From an uncultured bacterium (lineage in GTDB: Bacteria; Verrucomicrobiota; Lentisphaeria; Victivallales; UBA1829): a stretch of 64,000 nt of DNA. The stretch's first letter is position 1; each line of letters starts with the position of its first letter. The notes under the pieces are model-generated. The model did not search any database. It was not told where the DNA came from and saw only the letters and a list, made by a program, of their open reading frames with translations. The stretch covers positions 124,001-188,000 of the forward strand of contig URNX01000001.1 of NCBI GenBank assembly GCA_900549415.1. The letters are read 5' to 3'. Below are positions 26,709 through 35,209 of the stretch, in pieces. Position numbers and translations under genes: made by a program.

Positions 26709-27428
26709 TTATTTCCAGGACGGAGAAACTTTCTCAATCTCCCAGAACGGGCGCCGGATGCCTTTCACCCACAGCTGGCGTCCGGTGATCCTCACCATGC
26801 GGTTTTCCCACAGATTCAGATTCAGACGGGGTGAAAGCAGATAGCCGATCGGAAGTTTTTTGCCGTTGATTTCCAGTATCAGTTCATACGAAGCGGAACC
26901 GACTGGTTCCGAAAGGCGGACCGGAATGCCTTCCACAGTCATAAGGTAATTGTCGCGCCGGATCTTCTCGTCCGGTTTCACCGGTGCGGCGGACGCGGTG
27001 GGAGCGGAGGGAGCGGCGGATTCGCGGAAAAAACGGCTGTGCACATATCCGCGCAGACCGCGGAGCGGAGCAATCCGGAGCCACGCGCCGTCATATGCTC
27101 GTTCCAGAATCTTAACATTCTCCGGAACTTCCGGACGGCTGTAATGATACGCAGGATAAATCACGCCCGGTCCCGAACGCAGGCGGGCGGACTCTTTCAG
27201 CGAACCGTCCGGATTCAAAAAGACGGAAGCGACCCAGACCGGAGCATTTTCCGGAAGGTCGATTCCGCGCCAGTCCCCCGTCTTCTCCCGCACAGGTGCA
27301 GATGCATCCGCAGCCGCAGTTGCGACGATTTCCCCGTCAAGCGACGGTTCAATGCGCACATTCCAGCTCTCCGCGCCGGCAAGCGGAACGGAGAGCAGAA
27401 GCAGAAAATGACGCGGGGAAAACCGCAT
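26709..27428 (-). CDS. secreted SH3-like domain protein
   Basis: A 239-residue exported protein with a short signal peptide (MRFSPRHFLLLLSVPLAGA). It carries two probable bacterial SH3-like segments: about 22-75 (WNVRIEPSLDGEIVATAAADA) and about 80-140 (ARLRSGPGVIYPAYHYSRPE... GLRGYVHSRFF). A Pro/Ala linker and a beta-rich C-terminal region (about 160-239) follow. SH3-like domains often bind cell-wall peptides. The ATG overlaps the stop of the DUF4380-like gene (ATGA), so both are translated from the ispA transcript. Confidence 0.72.
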   Translation of the reverse strand: MRFSPRHFLLLLSVPLAGAESWNVRIEPSLDGEIVATAAADASAPVREKTGDWRGIDLPENAPVWVASVFLNPDGSLKESARLRSGPGVIYPAYHYSRPEVPENVKILERAYDGAWLRIAPLRGLRGYVHSRFFRESAAPSAPTASAAPVKPDEKIRRDNYLMTVEGIPVRLSEPVGSASYELILEINGKKLPIGYLLSPRLNLNLWENRMVRITGRQLWVKGIRRPFWEIEKVSPSWK

Positions 27429-28306
27429 CAGCCGAAGACCAGTTCGGCGTCCGCTTCATCAAGGATTTCCTTGCTGAGACGGAGCGCACTCCAGACTTCC
27501 GTGTGCTGAACCTCTTCCCCGTAAGCAAGCTGATAGAGCGGGCTGAGGGTTTCGATTTCCAGCATCTGGTCATTGGTGTAGCACTCGACACTGCATCCGT
27601 TGTCCGGATACTCCGCATCGACGAAGTGTTCATACTTCTTGATGAATGTAATTCCCTTGTTCTGGTAGGCGATCCATCCGTCTTCGCAGTTGCAGCCCAT
27701 CTTGGCGGGTCCGCACTTGGAATCCTGCTGAACAAGCGTGTACTTGGAACCGAAACGGATTCTGCCGTCGGAAAGCGTCACATACGGCCAGAGGGAGATG
27801 AAGGTGTTCGGAAGCAGCGCTTCGGGGTCACCCTGCGGCATCGGGATAATCGCCTTTCCGCCCGGAGCCATCACCGTGATGCCCCACGCGGCAAGCTCGA
27901 CATCCCAGCGGTTGCAGTTGCGCAGAGTGTGGACAATCTTGAAGGAATCGCCCTTGACCGGGATGATTTCAATCGTTTTTTCAATTCCGGCGTTCGCGTC
28001 GGGACCGGCATGAAGCGTGATGCCCTTCGCGGTGTCCTTGACGTCGACCGGGAAATTGTCGATGGTCTGCGTGCGGATCTTGTCCTCGGGAGAGTGCCAG
28101 AGACGGTGTCCGCCGTAGTTGTTCCACTCATCGCCGCCGGTCTGTCCCGCCGTTTCCGGGAAGATATGGAAAAGGTTGTCGGAGCCGTCGAAGAACGCAC
28201 CCACAATGCGGGGGCCGATCTCCGTCGCCACGATCAGTTTCAGCTTGCCGCTGGAGATCTCGATGCAGTTCTTCCAGCCCATGAATTCGACTCTTTTGTG
28301 TGCCAT
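27428..28306 (-). CDS. DUF4380-like/aldose-epimerase-fold protein
   Basis: A 292-residue protein that looks like the DUF4380 group with a galactose-mutarotase-type beta supersandwich: MGWKNCIEISSGKLKLIVATEIGPRIVGAFFDG at the start, GGHRLWHSPED (about 66-76) and repeated beta strands thereafter. GGHRLWHSPE contains the His seen in sugar-binding mutarotase folds. No signal peptide. It lies 24 bases downstream of the polyprenyl synthase gene. Its function is unknown; a carbohydrate-binding or epimerase role is an inference from fold. Confidence 0.65.
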   Translation of the reverse strand: MAHKRVEFMGWKNCIEISSGKLKLIVATEIGPRIVGAFFDGSDNLFHIFPETAGQTGGDEWNNYGGHRLWHSPEDKIRTQTIDNFPVDVKDTAKGITLHAGPDANAGIEKTIEIIPVKGDSFKIVHTLRNCNRWDVELAAWGITVMAPGGKAIIPMPQGDPEALLPNTFISLWPYVTLSDGRIRFGSKYTLVQQDSKCGPAKMGCNCEDGWIAYQNKGITFIKKYEHFVDAEYPDNGCSVECYTNDQMLEIETLSPLYQLAYGEEVQHTEVWSALRLSKEILDEADAELVFG

Positions 28307-28330
28307 GTTTGTTTCTCCTGTATTTTAAGG

Positions 28331-29407
28331 TCAGACATTTCGTTTCAGAAGATCCTCCGCCAGTTCTTCCAGCAGAGAACGGTATTTGTTTTCGGGAAGC
28401 GAAGAGAGGTTCGCCATTGCCTTGTCCGACGACTCCTCCGCCGCACGGACAACCGCGGCGCGCGCACCGCATTCTTCCAGCAGAGTGCGGATTTTCGCAA
28501 TCTCCGTTTCCGTGTACGCCGGACGCTTCATCAGAGCCGTAAGTTCGGCGCGTCCGGATTCAGTCAGACGTTCCAGAGCCTCCAGATAAAGAACCGTCGG
28601 TTTGCCTTCGCGGAAATCCGAACAGAGCGGCTTGCCGAACGTCGCGGCGTCGCCGTAAACGCCGAGCAGATCGTCACAGAGCTGGAACGCATATCCGAGT
28701 TCCGAAGCGAACTCCGCAAGCGCGGCAACCGGCTTTGCGGTCCAGTCGGGCGTATCGAGTCCAGCCATCGCGCCGCATTCAGCGGAAAACGCGAGCAGCG
28801 CACCCGTCTTGCCGCGGATCATGTCAATCACCTCCGCTTTCGGCGGAAGCACCTTGCGGTACTCAAATTCAACATCCAGCGCTTCGCCGGAAATGAGCTC
28901 CCGGTTGAGAAAAGACTGCATTCTCCGCGCCATTGCAAGCGCGGTTTCAGCAGAAACGCCGCGGTCGGTCGAGCGCAGCAGAACATCCGAAGCCCACGCC
29001 TGCTGAACGTCTCCGGTCAGAATGGCAAAATCCGTTCCGTATTTTTCCGCACGGCCGGGAAGCAGCCCGAACCGCGCCGCGCCTTCCTTCCGCAGTTCCA
29101 TGTGACAGGTCGGTTTTCCGCGCCGGACCTCGTCGCAGTCGATAATGTCATCATGAACGAGGGTCCAGTTATGGAAAATTTCACACGCGGCGGCCGCGTT
29201 GAGCGCACGCACCGGATCGCCGCCGACCGCGCCGCAGGACCAGAGCGCGAGAACCGGACGAAGCCGTTTGCCCCCGCGCATCGGGTAGAGCCGCACGGCC
29301 TTGCGCAGCGCCTCCGGACGGATCTCTGACGGAAACGGATCATCCGTTATAAATTCATTTATGAGCCCGCGCGCAAGCGCAAGTTCATTTTCCAGTTGAC
29401 TTTTCAT
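28331..29407 (-). CDS. ispA: polyprenyl (farnesyl-type) diphosphate synthase
   Basis: A 358-residue isoprenyl diphosphate synthase. It shows GGKRLRPVLALWS, the first Asp-rich motif HDDIIDCDEVRRGKP (Mg2+ binding) and the second region YAFQLCDDLLGVYGD, where the usual final Asp of DDxxD is Gly. GKPTVLYLEAL follows. It condenses isopentenyl diphosphate with allylic primers; chain length cannot be read confidently. I start at ATG 29407 because AGGTG lies upstream; a GTG at 29416 is in frame. It is the first gene of a three-gene minus-strand operon and shares a divergent promoter region with aroE. IspD is also in this window. Confidence 0.9.
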   Translation of the reverse strand: MKSQLENELALARGLINEFITDDPFPSEIRPEALRKAVRLYPMRGGKRLRPVLALWSCGAVGGDPVRALNAAAACEIFHNWTLVHDDIIDCDEVRRGKPTCHMELRKEGAARFGLLPGRAEKYGTDFAILTGDVQQAWASDVLLRSTDRGVSAETALAMARRMQSFLNRELISGEALDVEFEYRKVLPPKAEVIDMIRGKTGALLAFSAECGAMAGLDTPDWTAKPVAALAEFASELGYAFQLCDDLLGVYGDAATFGKPLCSDFREGKPTVLYLEALERLTESGRAELTALMKRPAYTETEIAKIRTLLEECGARAAVVRAAEESSDKAMANLSSLPENKYRSLLEELAEDLLKRNV

Positions 29408-29423
29408 AAAACGCACCTATGTT
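29396..29423 (+). promoter_or_regulatory. aroE promoter, overlapping the ispA start
   Basis: TTGACT (29396-29401), a 16-base spacer, TATGTT (29418-29423). It overlaps the start of ispA, so the two divergent promoters interlock. Confidence 0.45.
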
Positions 29424-29433
29424 AATATAGAGC

Positions 29434-29461
29434 AATATACACGATAAACGCGGTGAAACAA
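29434..29461 (-). promoter_or_regulatory. ispA operon promoter
   Basis: Minus strand TTGTTT (29461-29456), 16-base spacer, TATATT (29439-29434), giving a short leader before ATG 29407. Confidence 0.5.
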
Positions 29462-29480
29462 ATCCGCATAGAGGAAAAAA

Positions 29481-30320
29481 ATGATAAAATTTGCAGTTAT
29501 CGGCGATCCGATCGCCCATTCGCTCTCCCCCGCAATGCAGAACGCCGGAATCAAAGCCCTCGGTCTCGATGCGGAATACTTCGCGGAACATGTCCGGCAT
29601 GATGATCTGAAGGAATTCACAGAACAGGCTCGCCGCGGACTTGCCGGATTCAACATCACAGTTCCCCATAAAAATGCAATCTTCCCCTTCCTCGACCACA
29701 TCTCGAAGGAAGCGCAGGTCGCGGGAAGCGTCAACACAGTCACCGTCAAGAGCGGACGTCTTTACGGCGACACCACCGACGGCTACGGGCTTGCCCAGGC
29801 GCTGAAAGAGGCGTTTCAGTTCGACGTCCGCGGCGGACGCATCGCGTTCATCGGCTGCGGCGGCGCCGCCCATGCGGCCGCGGCATATTTCGCTTCGCAG
29901 GGCGCGCAGGCTCTCCATCTCATCAACCGCACTGTCGCCAAAGCGGATGAACTCGCGGAAAAACTGCGCGGAGCTTACGGAACCGATGTGCGAACCTGCG
30001 CCATTGACGACAACGCGCAGATTTCCGAATTCCTGAACGCCTCGGATGTTGTCATCCAGTGTACCAGCCTCGGACTCAAACCCGACGATCCCGCCCCGAT
30101 TGATCTTTCTCTTCTTCCGCAGTCCATCAAGGTCTACGACACCATCTACAAGAAGACCCCGATTGTCCGCGAATGCGAACGCCGCGGCATTCCGTTTGCG
30201 AACGGACTCGCGATGCTTCTGCATCAGGGCGCACGCTCCCTGGAGCTCTGGACCGGCCGTCCCGCACCCGTCGAGATCATGCGCGCCGCACTGAACAAAG
30301 CCTATGCGGAAAAGCAATGA
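29481..30320 (+). CDS. aroE: shikimate dehydrogenase AroE
   Basis: A 279-residue enzyme that reduces 3-dehydroshikimate with NADPH in aromatic amino-acid synthesis. It has the substrate-binding N-domain with SLSPAMQNAGIKALGL, the catalytic Lys in NITVPHKNAIFPF, GDTTDGYGLAQALKEA and the nucleotide-binding site FIGCGGAAHAAAAYFA, plus a C-terminal helix GLAMLLHQGARSLELWTG. Length is normal. The ATG follows GAGGAAAAAA. It stands alone between the ispA divergent operon and the sugar operon. Confidence 0.95.
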   Translation: MIKFAVIGDPIAHSLSPAMQNAGIKALGLDAEYFAEHVRHDDLKEFTEQARRGLAGFNITVPHKNAIFPFLDHISKEAQVAGSVNTVTVKSGRLYGDTTDGYGLAQALKEAFQFDVRGGRIAFIGCGGAAHAAAAYFASQGAQALHLINRTVAKADELAEKLRGAYGTDVRTCAIDDNAQISEFLNASDVVIQCTSLGLKPDDPAPIDLSLLPQSIKVYDTIYKKTPIVRECERRGIPFANGLAMLLHQGARSLELWTGRPAPVEIMRAALNKAYAEKQ

Positions 30321-30425
30321 TCTTCCGCATGCGCGCCGAAACGCCGTTTCCGAACCGGCTAAAAAAACCATACATCAAAAAACGGAAAAATCGAATTAAA
30401 ACCAGTCAGATTCCCATTTATTCTC

Positions 30426-30453
30426 TTGAAAAGCGGACAAACCACTCTATAAT
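30426..30453 (+). promoter_or_regulatory. strong promoter of the sugar operon at 30.5-35.0 kb
   Basis: TTGAAA (30426-30431), a 16-base spacer and a perfect TATAAT (30448-30453), 44 bases before the first start codon. No clear terminator for aroE precedes it. Confidence 0.75.
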
Positions 30454-30496
30454 ATATCCATACACGAACAACCTCTAAACCGAAGGAAGGTGAATT

Positions 30497-31546
30497 ATGT
30501 CTTTCGTGAAAACTATGGCAACCGTGATCGAGCGTCCCGGCGAAGCGGCGTTCCGTGAAGTGACCCTGACCCCGAAACGCGAGGACACCGTTGTCTGCAA
30601 AACCCTGATGAGCGCCATCAGCACCGGCACCGACATGAAGACCTACCATGGAATGCAGCACCCCGAGCAGTGCTGGTACCCCCTCGTCCCCGGTTATGAA
30701 AACATCGGCGTCGTCCTCGAAGAAGGTTCCTATGCTCCCGGATTCAAAAAGGGCGACCGCGTCATGATCAACGAATGCCGCACCTACATGGACGTCTGCG
30801 CGGCATGGGGCGGCGGAACACAGATTGTTCACAAAGATTCCGCGAACGCCGGCGGCGCGGGCGACCCCCTCTGCAAAATTCCCGACAACGTCACCGACGA
30901 ACAGGCGGTCCTCGCCTATCTCTTCTGCGTCTCCCTCAAGGGCGTGGAACGCCTCGGACTCACACCCGACTACACCGGAACGGTTCTCGTTTTCGGCGCG
31001 GGCATGAACGGCATCGGCGCGGCCCAGATCATCCGCATCAAGTCCCCGAACGCGAAAATCATCATCGCCGAACCGCATCCCTACCGCCAGGAAATCGCAA
31101 AGCATTACGCGGACTTCGTCATAACTCCCGATGAAGCCGGAATCAAAAAGCTCGAAGAGCTCACAAACGGCAAAAAGGCGGACAAGATCATCGAATGTTC
31201 CGGCAACCCCGCGGTTCCGGGAATCCTCTACAAGTTCATCAAGGACGGCGGTTGGACGGATGACGACGAGCCGGGCTACATTCACCTCAACGGCGACTAC
31301 CCCGAAAAACTCCTCTTCGACCACTATCACCGCTGGTTCGTCAAAAACGTCAACATGTCCATGACCTGCGCAATGAAATGGCGCGCAAAAGGACAGATCC
31401 TCCAGTGGATCAGCGAAGGCAAGATCGACACCACGCATCTCCCCTACGAAATCTGGCCCGCCGGAAAAGCGAAAGAGGCATTCGAATATCAGTCCGAAAA
31501 GGGCATGAACTGCTTCAAGGTCCTCTTCGACTGGAGGGATCTCTGA
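30497..31546 (+). CDS. MDR-family dehydrogenase lacking the catalytic zinc ligands
   Basis: A 349-residue medium-chain dehydrogenase/reductase. The N-terminal GroES-like domain (SAISTGTDMKTYHG, GYENIGVV, KGDRVMIN) is followed by a Rossmann domain (TVLVFGAGMNGIGAAQIIRI) for NAD(P). The catalytic zinc Cys of zinc-type members is Thr43 here, and the His is Tyr67, so the enzyme is probably zinc-independent, despite its alcohol-dehydrogenase-like sequence. It starts the operon; its stop codon shares bases with the next ATG (TGATG). Likely substrate is a sugar or polyol, in view of the neighbours. Confidence 0.82.
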   Translation: MSFVKTMATVIERPGEAAFREVTLTPKREDTVVCKTLMSAISTGTDMKTYHGMQHPEQCWYPLVPGYENIGVVLEEGSYAPGFKKGDRVMINECRTYMDVCAAWGGGTQIVHKDSANAGGAGDPLCKIPDNVTDEQAVLAYLFCVSLKGVERLGLTPDYTGTVLVFGAGMNGIGAAQIIRIKSPNAKIIIAEPHPYRQEIAKHYADFVITPDEAGIKKLEELTNGKKADKIIECSGNPAVPGILYKFIKDGGWTDDDEPGYIHLNGDYPEKLLFDHYHRWFVKNVNMSMTCAMKWRAKGQILQWISEGKIDTTHLPYEIWPAGKAKEAFEYQSEKGMNCFKVLFDWRDL

Positions 31547-32361
31547 TGAGGTACGGTCTCGCCGCCTGGGGACTCCGCGAGGAGTCCCTCGAATCCCAGC
31601 TCGCACTCACAAAAAAACTCGGACTGGAACTGCTGGAATTTTCCATTGCGAACTATGACAAGGACGCCCTTCAGCTCGGCGCGACCGATGCGCAGATCGA
31701 ACATGTGAAGGAGCTGTTCCGGCAGAACGGAATCCGCCTTGAGTGCGGTTGCACCGGAAACGACTTCACCGGCGACGACGTCGCCGAACAGGTCAAGAAG
31801 GTGAAGGAAGTCATTGACATTGCCGCAAAGCTCGGGCTCCGCTATCTCCGCATCTTCGCCGGATTCAATTCCGACAGTGTGGTCATCGGCGACCGGCTCG
31901 TGAAGATGCTCGCAGCTCTGAAGGAAGTCAACGATTACGCAAAAAACACCGGCGTCCGCCTCTGCGTGGAAACCCACGGCGGAGTCGCATGTCTGGAAAA
32001 CGGCGCGCTCGTGCATTTCAACAGCGCCACCACCCGCACCGACATCTGGAAAGAGATCGTGAAAACGGGAGTGTCCTGCGCCTATGACCCCGCGAACCTG
32101 ACGGCCGTCGGAACCACCTGCGCCACCGGATTCTTCCGTCAGTTCAAAGAGGCCGTAGCCTATGTTCATCTCAAGGATTTCCGCGATGTGGAAGGCGGCG
32201 TGCGCCCGGCGGCGTGCGGCGAAGGACGTCTCGACTGGAAGCGTCTCATGGAGACGCTCAAGGAGTTTGACGGTCCCGCGATGATCGAATACGAACTTCC
32301 CGAAGATGTCGAAGACGGCATGACGCGCAGTCTGAACTTCCTGAAAGCGCACGAGGCTTGA
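31546..32361 (+). CDS. sugar phosphate isomerase/epimerase (xylose-isomerase-like TIM barrel)
   Basis: A 271-residue TIM-barrel protein of the sugar phosphate isomerase/epimerase family: MRYGLAAWGLREESLESQLALTKKLGLELLEFSI, then LRYLRIFAGFN, CVETHGGVACLENG and YVHLKDFRDVEGGVRPAACGEGRLDW, with metal-binding Glu and His residues at the usual positions (CVETHGG, HLKDF, MIEYELP). The start ATG overlaps the MDR stop. It probably interconverts a keto-sugar with its aldo or epimer form as a step in the degradation pathway of this operon. Confidence 0.88.
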   Translation: MRYGLAAWGLREESLESQLALTKKLGLELLEFSIANYDKDALQLGATDAQIEHVKELFRQNGIRLECGCTGNDFTGDDVAEQVKKVKEVIDIAAKLGLRYLRIFAGFNSDSVVIGDRLVKMLAALKEVNDYAKNTGVRLCVETHGGVACLENGALVHFNSATTRTDIWKEIVKTGVSCAYDPANLTAVGTTCATGFFRQFKEAVAYVHLKDFRDVEGGVRPAACGEGRLDWKRLMETLKEFDGPAMIEYELPEDVEDGMTRSLNFLKAHEA

Positions 32362-32363
32362 AC

Positions 32364-33644
32364 ATGAAGTTTCATCCGCTCCGCATCAATGAGCAGCCCG
32401 AATATGACGCGCTCTGCCCGGAATGGAAGATCGTTCCCGCACCCGCTCCGCGCACAGAAATTGTGCTGGGAACGAACCGCCCGTCCGGCGTGTTCCGCTG
32501 CGGCGAAACAGTCGCTTTCTCGCTGGAATTCCGTCATGACGGCAAACCGGTCGCGGGAAAAACTCTGAACTGCACGCTTGAACGGGATTTTCATCCGGTC
32601 GAAACGTTTGCTCTCGTCTCTGCGGAAACTCCGGTCGTTTTCGAAACGACTCTGGAGAAGCCGGGCTTTGTCCGTCTCGCCGTTTCCTGCGACGGTTTTT
32701 CCGCCGCATACGGAGCGGGTTTTGAACCGTTCGCAATCACCGCCGCTCCTGAAATTGAAGGATTCGACGCCTTCTGGAATGCACGGAAACAAGAGCTCGC
32801 CGCCGTACCGATGCAGGTTCTGAAATTTGAAAAAGTTCCGCTCGCCGATCCCGGATACGAAGGCGTCGCTGAGTGTTTCAACGTCGAAATCTCCTGCGTA
32901 AACGGCACTCCGGTTGCGGGACTCCTTGCCGTTCCGTGCGGAGCGAAACCGGGGACGCTTCCCGCATACGTTTTCTTCCACGGCGCCGGCGTGCGTCCCT
33001 CGTTCCAGCCGCTCCCCTGGGCGGCGCACGGGATGATCGCGTTCAACGTCAACGCTCACGGCATCCCGTACGGAAACGAAGCCGTTTACAGAAGCGAACT
33101 GAAGCGTCTGGAAGGCTATTCCTCGCGAATTTACGAGAAACCGGAAGACTCCCTGTTCGTCGCCATGACTCTGCGCGTTCTGCGCTCATTGGAATACCTG
33201 AAATCGCGTCCGGAGTTCAACGGGACCCTGATCTGCCACGGCGGAAGCCAGGGCGGCTACCAGTCGCTCGCCGCGGCGGGACTCGACCCCGATGTTTCGC
33301 TGATCATCCCCAACGCTCCGGCGATGTGCAACCTCGCGGGCGCTCTGGAAGGACGCATCCCCTCCTGGCCGCACACCGTGAAACAGGAACCCGCGGAGCT
33401 GCGGAACAACCGCAACGCCCTCTTCTGCGACGGCGCCTCGTTCGCCCGCCGCGCAAAAGCGCAGGCGCTGTTCACCGTAGGTTTTTCCGACCCGGCCGCG
33501 ACTCCCTCCTCGGTCTACGCAGCTTACAATGCCTACGGCGGAGAAAAACAGATCATGGACTTCCCCGACCTCGGACACGAAGGCGCGGTCTTCTGGACCG
33601 CCGAAGCTGAAATTGAAGAATATATCCACAACCAACCTAAATAA
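32364..33644 (+). CDS. acetylxylan esterase-like alpha/beta hydrolase
   Basis: A 426-residue protein of the AXE1/cephalosporin-C-deacetylase type. The N-terminal 125 residues are a beta-rich domain. The alpha/beta hydrolase part (about 130-426) has HGAGVRPSFQ (oxyanion region), the nucleophile Ser295 in GGSQGGYQS and a C-terminal His in DLGHEGAVFW. Such enzymes remove acetyl groups from xylan or other acylated sugars. No signal peptide is visible, so it probably acts on imported acetylated oligosaccharides in the cytoplasm. The ATG at 32364 is used; TTG 32358 is in frame. It follows the isomerase by 2 bases. Confidence 0.85.
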   Translation: MKFHPLRINEQPEYDALCPEWKIVPAPAPRTEIVLGTNRPSGVFRCGETVAFSLEFRHDGKPVAGKTLNCTLERDFHPVETFALVSAETPVVFETTLEKPGFVRLAVSCDGFSAAYGAGFEPFAITAAPEIEGFDAFWNARKQELAAVPMQVLKFEKVPLADPGYEGVAECFNVEISCVNGTPVAGLLAVPCGAKPGTLPAYVFFHGAGVRPSFQPLPWAAHGMIAFNVNAHGIPYGNEAVYRSELKRLEGYSSRIYEKPEDSLFVAMTLRVLRSLEYLKSRPEFNGTLICHGGSQGGYQSLAAAGLDPDVSLIIPNAPAMCNLAGALEGRIPSWPHTVKQEPAELRNNRNALFCDGASFARRAKAQALFTVGFSDPAATPSSVYAAYNAYGGEKQIMDFPDLGHEGAVFWTAEAEIEEYIHNQPK

Positions 33645-33657
33645 AGGAGACAAATAA

Positions 33658-35037
33658 ATGTCGAACAAACCGCAAGTCATTTTTATGCCTCATGCGAACA
33701 TTCAGTATTCGCAGCTCGACCCGAAGCGCCGCGCATGGGTCTGCGAAAACTGCTACCGTCCGCTTTTTGAACTCGTCCGCGACGGCGATTACAAAGTCGC
33801 GTTCGAAGCTTCCGGCAGAACTCTGGAAGTGATGGATCAGGAGGCTCCGGCCGTCCTCGCCCTCCTCCGCGAACTGGTCAGAGAAGGCAAAATCGAACCG
33901 GTCGCCTCTCCGTTCATCCACGTGATGCTCGCGAACGTTCCGCCCGAAATCGGACTGGATACGCTCAAACACGGTCTTGAAGCATGGGAAAAATACACCG
34001 GAGTCCGCCCCGAAACCGGATGGAACCCGGAGTGCGGATGGGCCTCCTACCTGCCCGAAATCTACAAGGAAGCCGGCTACAAAAACCTCGTCATGGACGC
34101 CGACAGCTTCTTCCTCTCCTTCCCGGAAATCCGCCAGGCGACCGGACTCAAATACGACGTTCAGGGGCACTCCAACAAGAACCACCTCTTCAAGATTGAA
34201 GAGTACATCAAGGACAAGCCGGAATTCCTGAAGTATCTGACGAATCCGTCGGTTGCTCCCAACGGTCTCCGCATGGTCTTCCGTTCCGACTGCATGGCGA
34301 ACCCGATGCTCTGGTATCTGATGGGCGCGACGGAAGGCTGCCGCGAAACCCCTGTCAGCCTCGACGAAATCAAGGAAATGTTCCTGAAGTGGCAGCCGCG
34401 CATTGCGCAGACAGGTTCCTTCATCATGCCGTACGCGGAAGATGCGGAATACATCGGTTCCTCCGCATACTTCTATGTGAAGCAGTTCAACCAGGCCCGC
34501 TTCTTCGAGCCGGAACCGAAGTCCGTCCAGCGCTTCAAAGAGCTGCTCGACATGGCGAAGAGCATCGGCTACGAACTCACCACCCCGGGCGCAGTGATCA
34601 ACAACGCCAAAGAGCTGATCAAGAACGATCTGATCGACCATATCGAAAACGGAGCCGCATGGCACGGCGGAACCTACAAGGCATGGGCGAACACAAGCTA
34701 TTCCCTGATCTTCGACCCGGTCTGCCGCATGGTCTACGACGGCATCGTCGCGGTCCGCAAGCACATCGGAAACACGCCGGAACTTGACAAGGCGATGAAG
34801 GCGGTGACGTCCGCATACGTTTCCGACTCCCGCTGGCCTCCGCTGCCGACCACCCCGGGACGCTTCAACGTCCGCGAGTCGATTGACGATCTGTTTGCCG
34901 CGAACAAGTTCCTCGGCGAAGCGATGGAGAAAGGCGGCATTGCCGAAAAGCGTGCAATCTACTCCGCTCCGCTGATGGAAACGCAGATCAAGCTGATCGA
35001 GAAGGAACTGATGGATCAGAAATATTTCGGCGAATAA
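33658..35037 (+). CDS. GH57-like glycoside hydrolase
   Basis: A 459-residue protein resembling glycoside hydrolase family 57 (alpha-amylase/4-alpha-glucanotransferase/branching enzyme clan). Motif 1 HANIQYS (compare HxHxP), nucleophile Glu125 in TGWNPECGWAS (compare LPE) and Asp262 in PYAEDAEYIG (compare DxE/DxG acid/base) match conserved GH57 positions. It has no signal peptide. It is the last gene of the sugar operon, ending before a strong hairpin. GH57 enzymes act on alpha-glucans or galactosides; the substrate is uncertain, and it is an odd partner for an acetylxylan-esterase-like protein. Confidence 0.75.
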   Translation: MSNKPQVIFMPHANIQYSQLDPKRRAWVCENCYRPLFELVRDGDYKVAFEASGRTLEVMDQEAPAVLALLRELVREGKIEPVASPFIHVMLANVPPEIGLDTLKHGLEAWEKYTGVRPETGWNPECGWASYLPEIYKEAGYKNLVMDADSFFLSFPEIRQATGLKYDVQGHSNKNHLFKIEEYIKDKPEFLKYLTNPSVAPNGLRMVFRSDCMANPMLWYLMGATEGCRETPVSLDEIKEMFLKWQPRIAQTGSFIMPYAEDAEYIGSSAYFYVKQFNQARFFEPEPKSVQRFKELLDMAKSIGYELTTPGAVINNAKELIKNDLIDHIENGAAWHGGTYKAWANTSYSLIFDPVCRMVYDGIVAVRKHIGNTPELDKAMKAVTSAYVSDSRWPPLPTTPGRFNVRESIDDLFAANKFLGEAMEKGGIAEKRAIYSAPLMETQIKLIEKELMDQKYFGE

Positions 35038-35090
35038 TCCGCTGCTGATTCACAGAGCCCCACTGCTTAGAAGGCAGTTGCTCGATCCCG

Positions 35091-35126
35091 CATGGTCACC
35101 GGCCCGGCCGGTGACCATGTTCTTTA
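35091..35126 (+). terminator. terminator after the GH57 gene
   Basis: A 12-bp perfect stem (35091-35102 with 35108-35119) around a 5-base loop, followed by TTCTTT. A smaller hairpin (35062-35078) precedes it. Confidence 0.75.
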
Positions 35127-35149
35127 TCTCCGAAACGGTTTTTCATCTC

Positions 35150-35177
35150 TTGTTTTTCCGAAAACATGTGCTATCTT
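35150..35177 (+). promoter_or_regulatory. promoter of the restriction-modification gene
   Basis: TTGTTT (35150-35155), a 16-base spacer, TATCTT (35172-35177), about 35 bases before the ATG at 35210. Confidence 0.4.
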
Positions 35178-35209
35178 TTCTGAAATTGAAATAACAAGGA
35201 TTCTATATT

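Noticed and set aside
27296..29329. A 677-codon open frame antisense to the polyprenyl synthase and DUF4380-like genes
   Set aside because: It covers parts of three well-supported genes and shows no domain; a by-product of GC-rich codon use.
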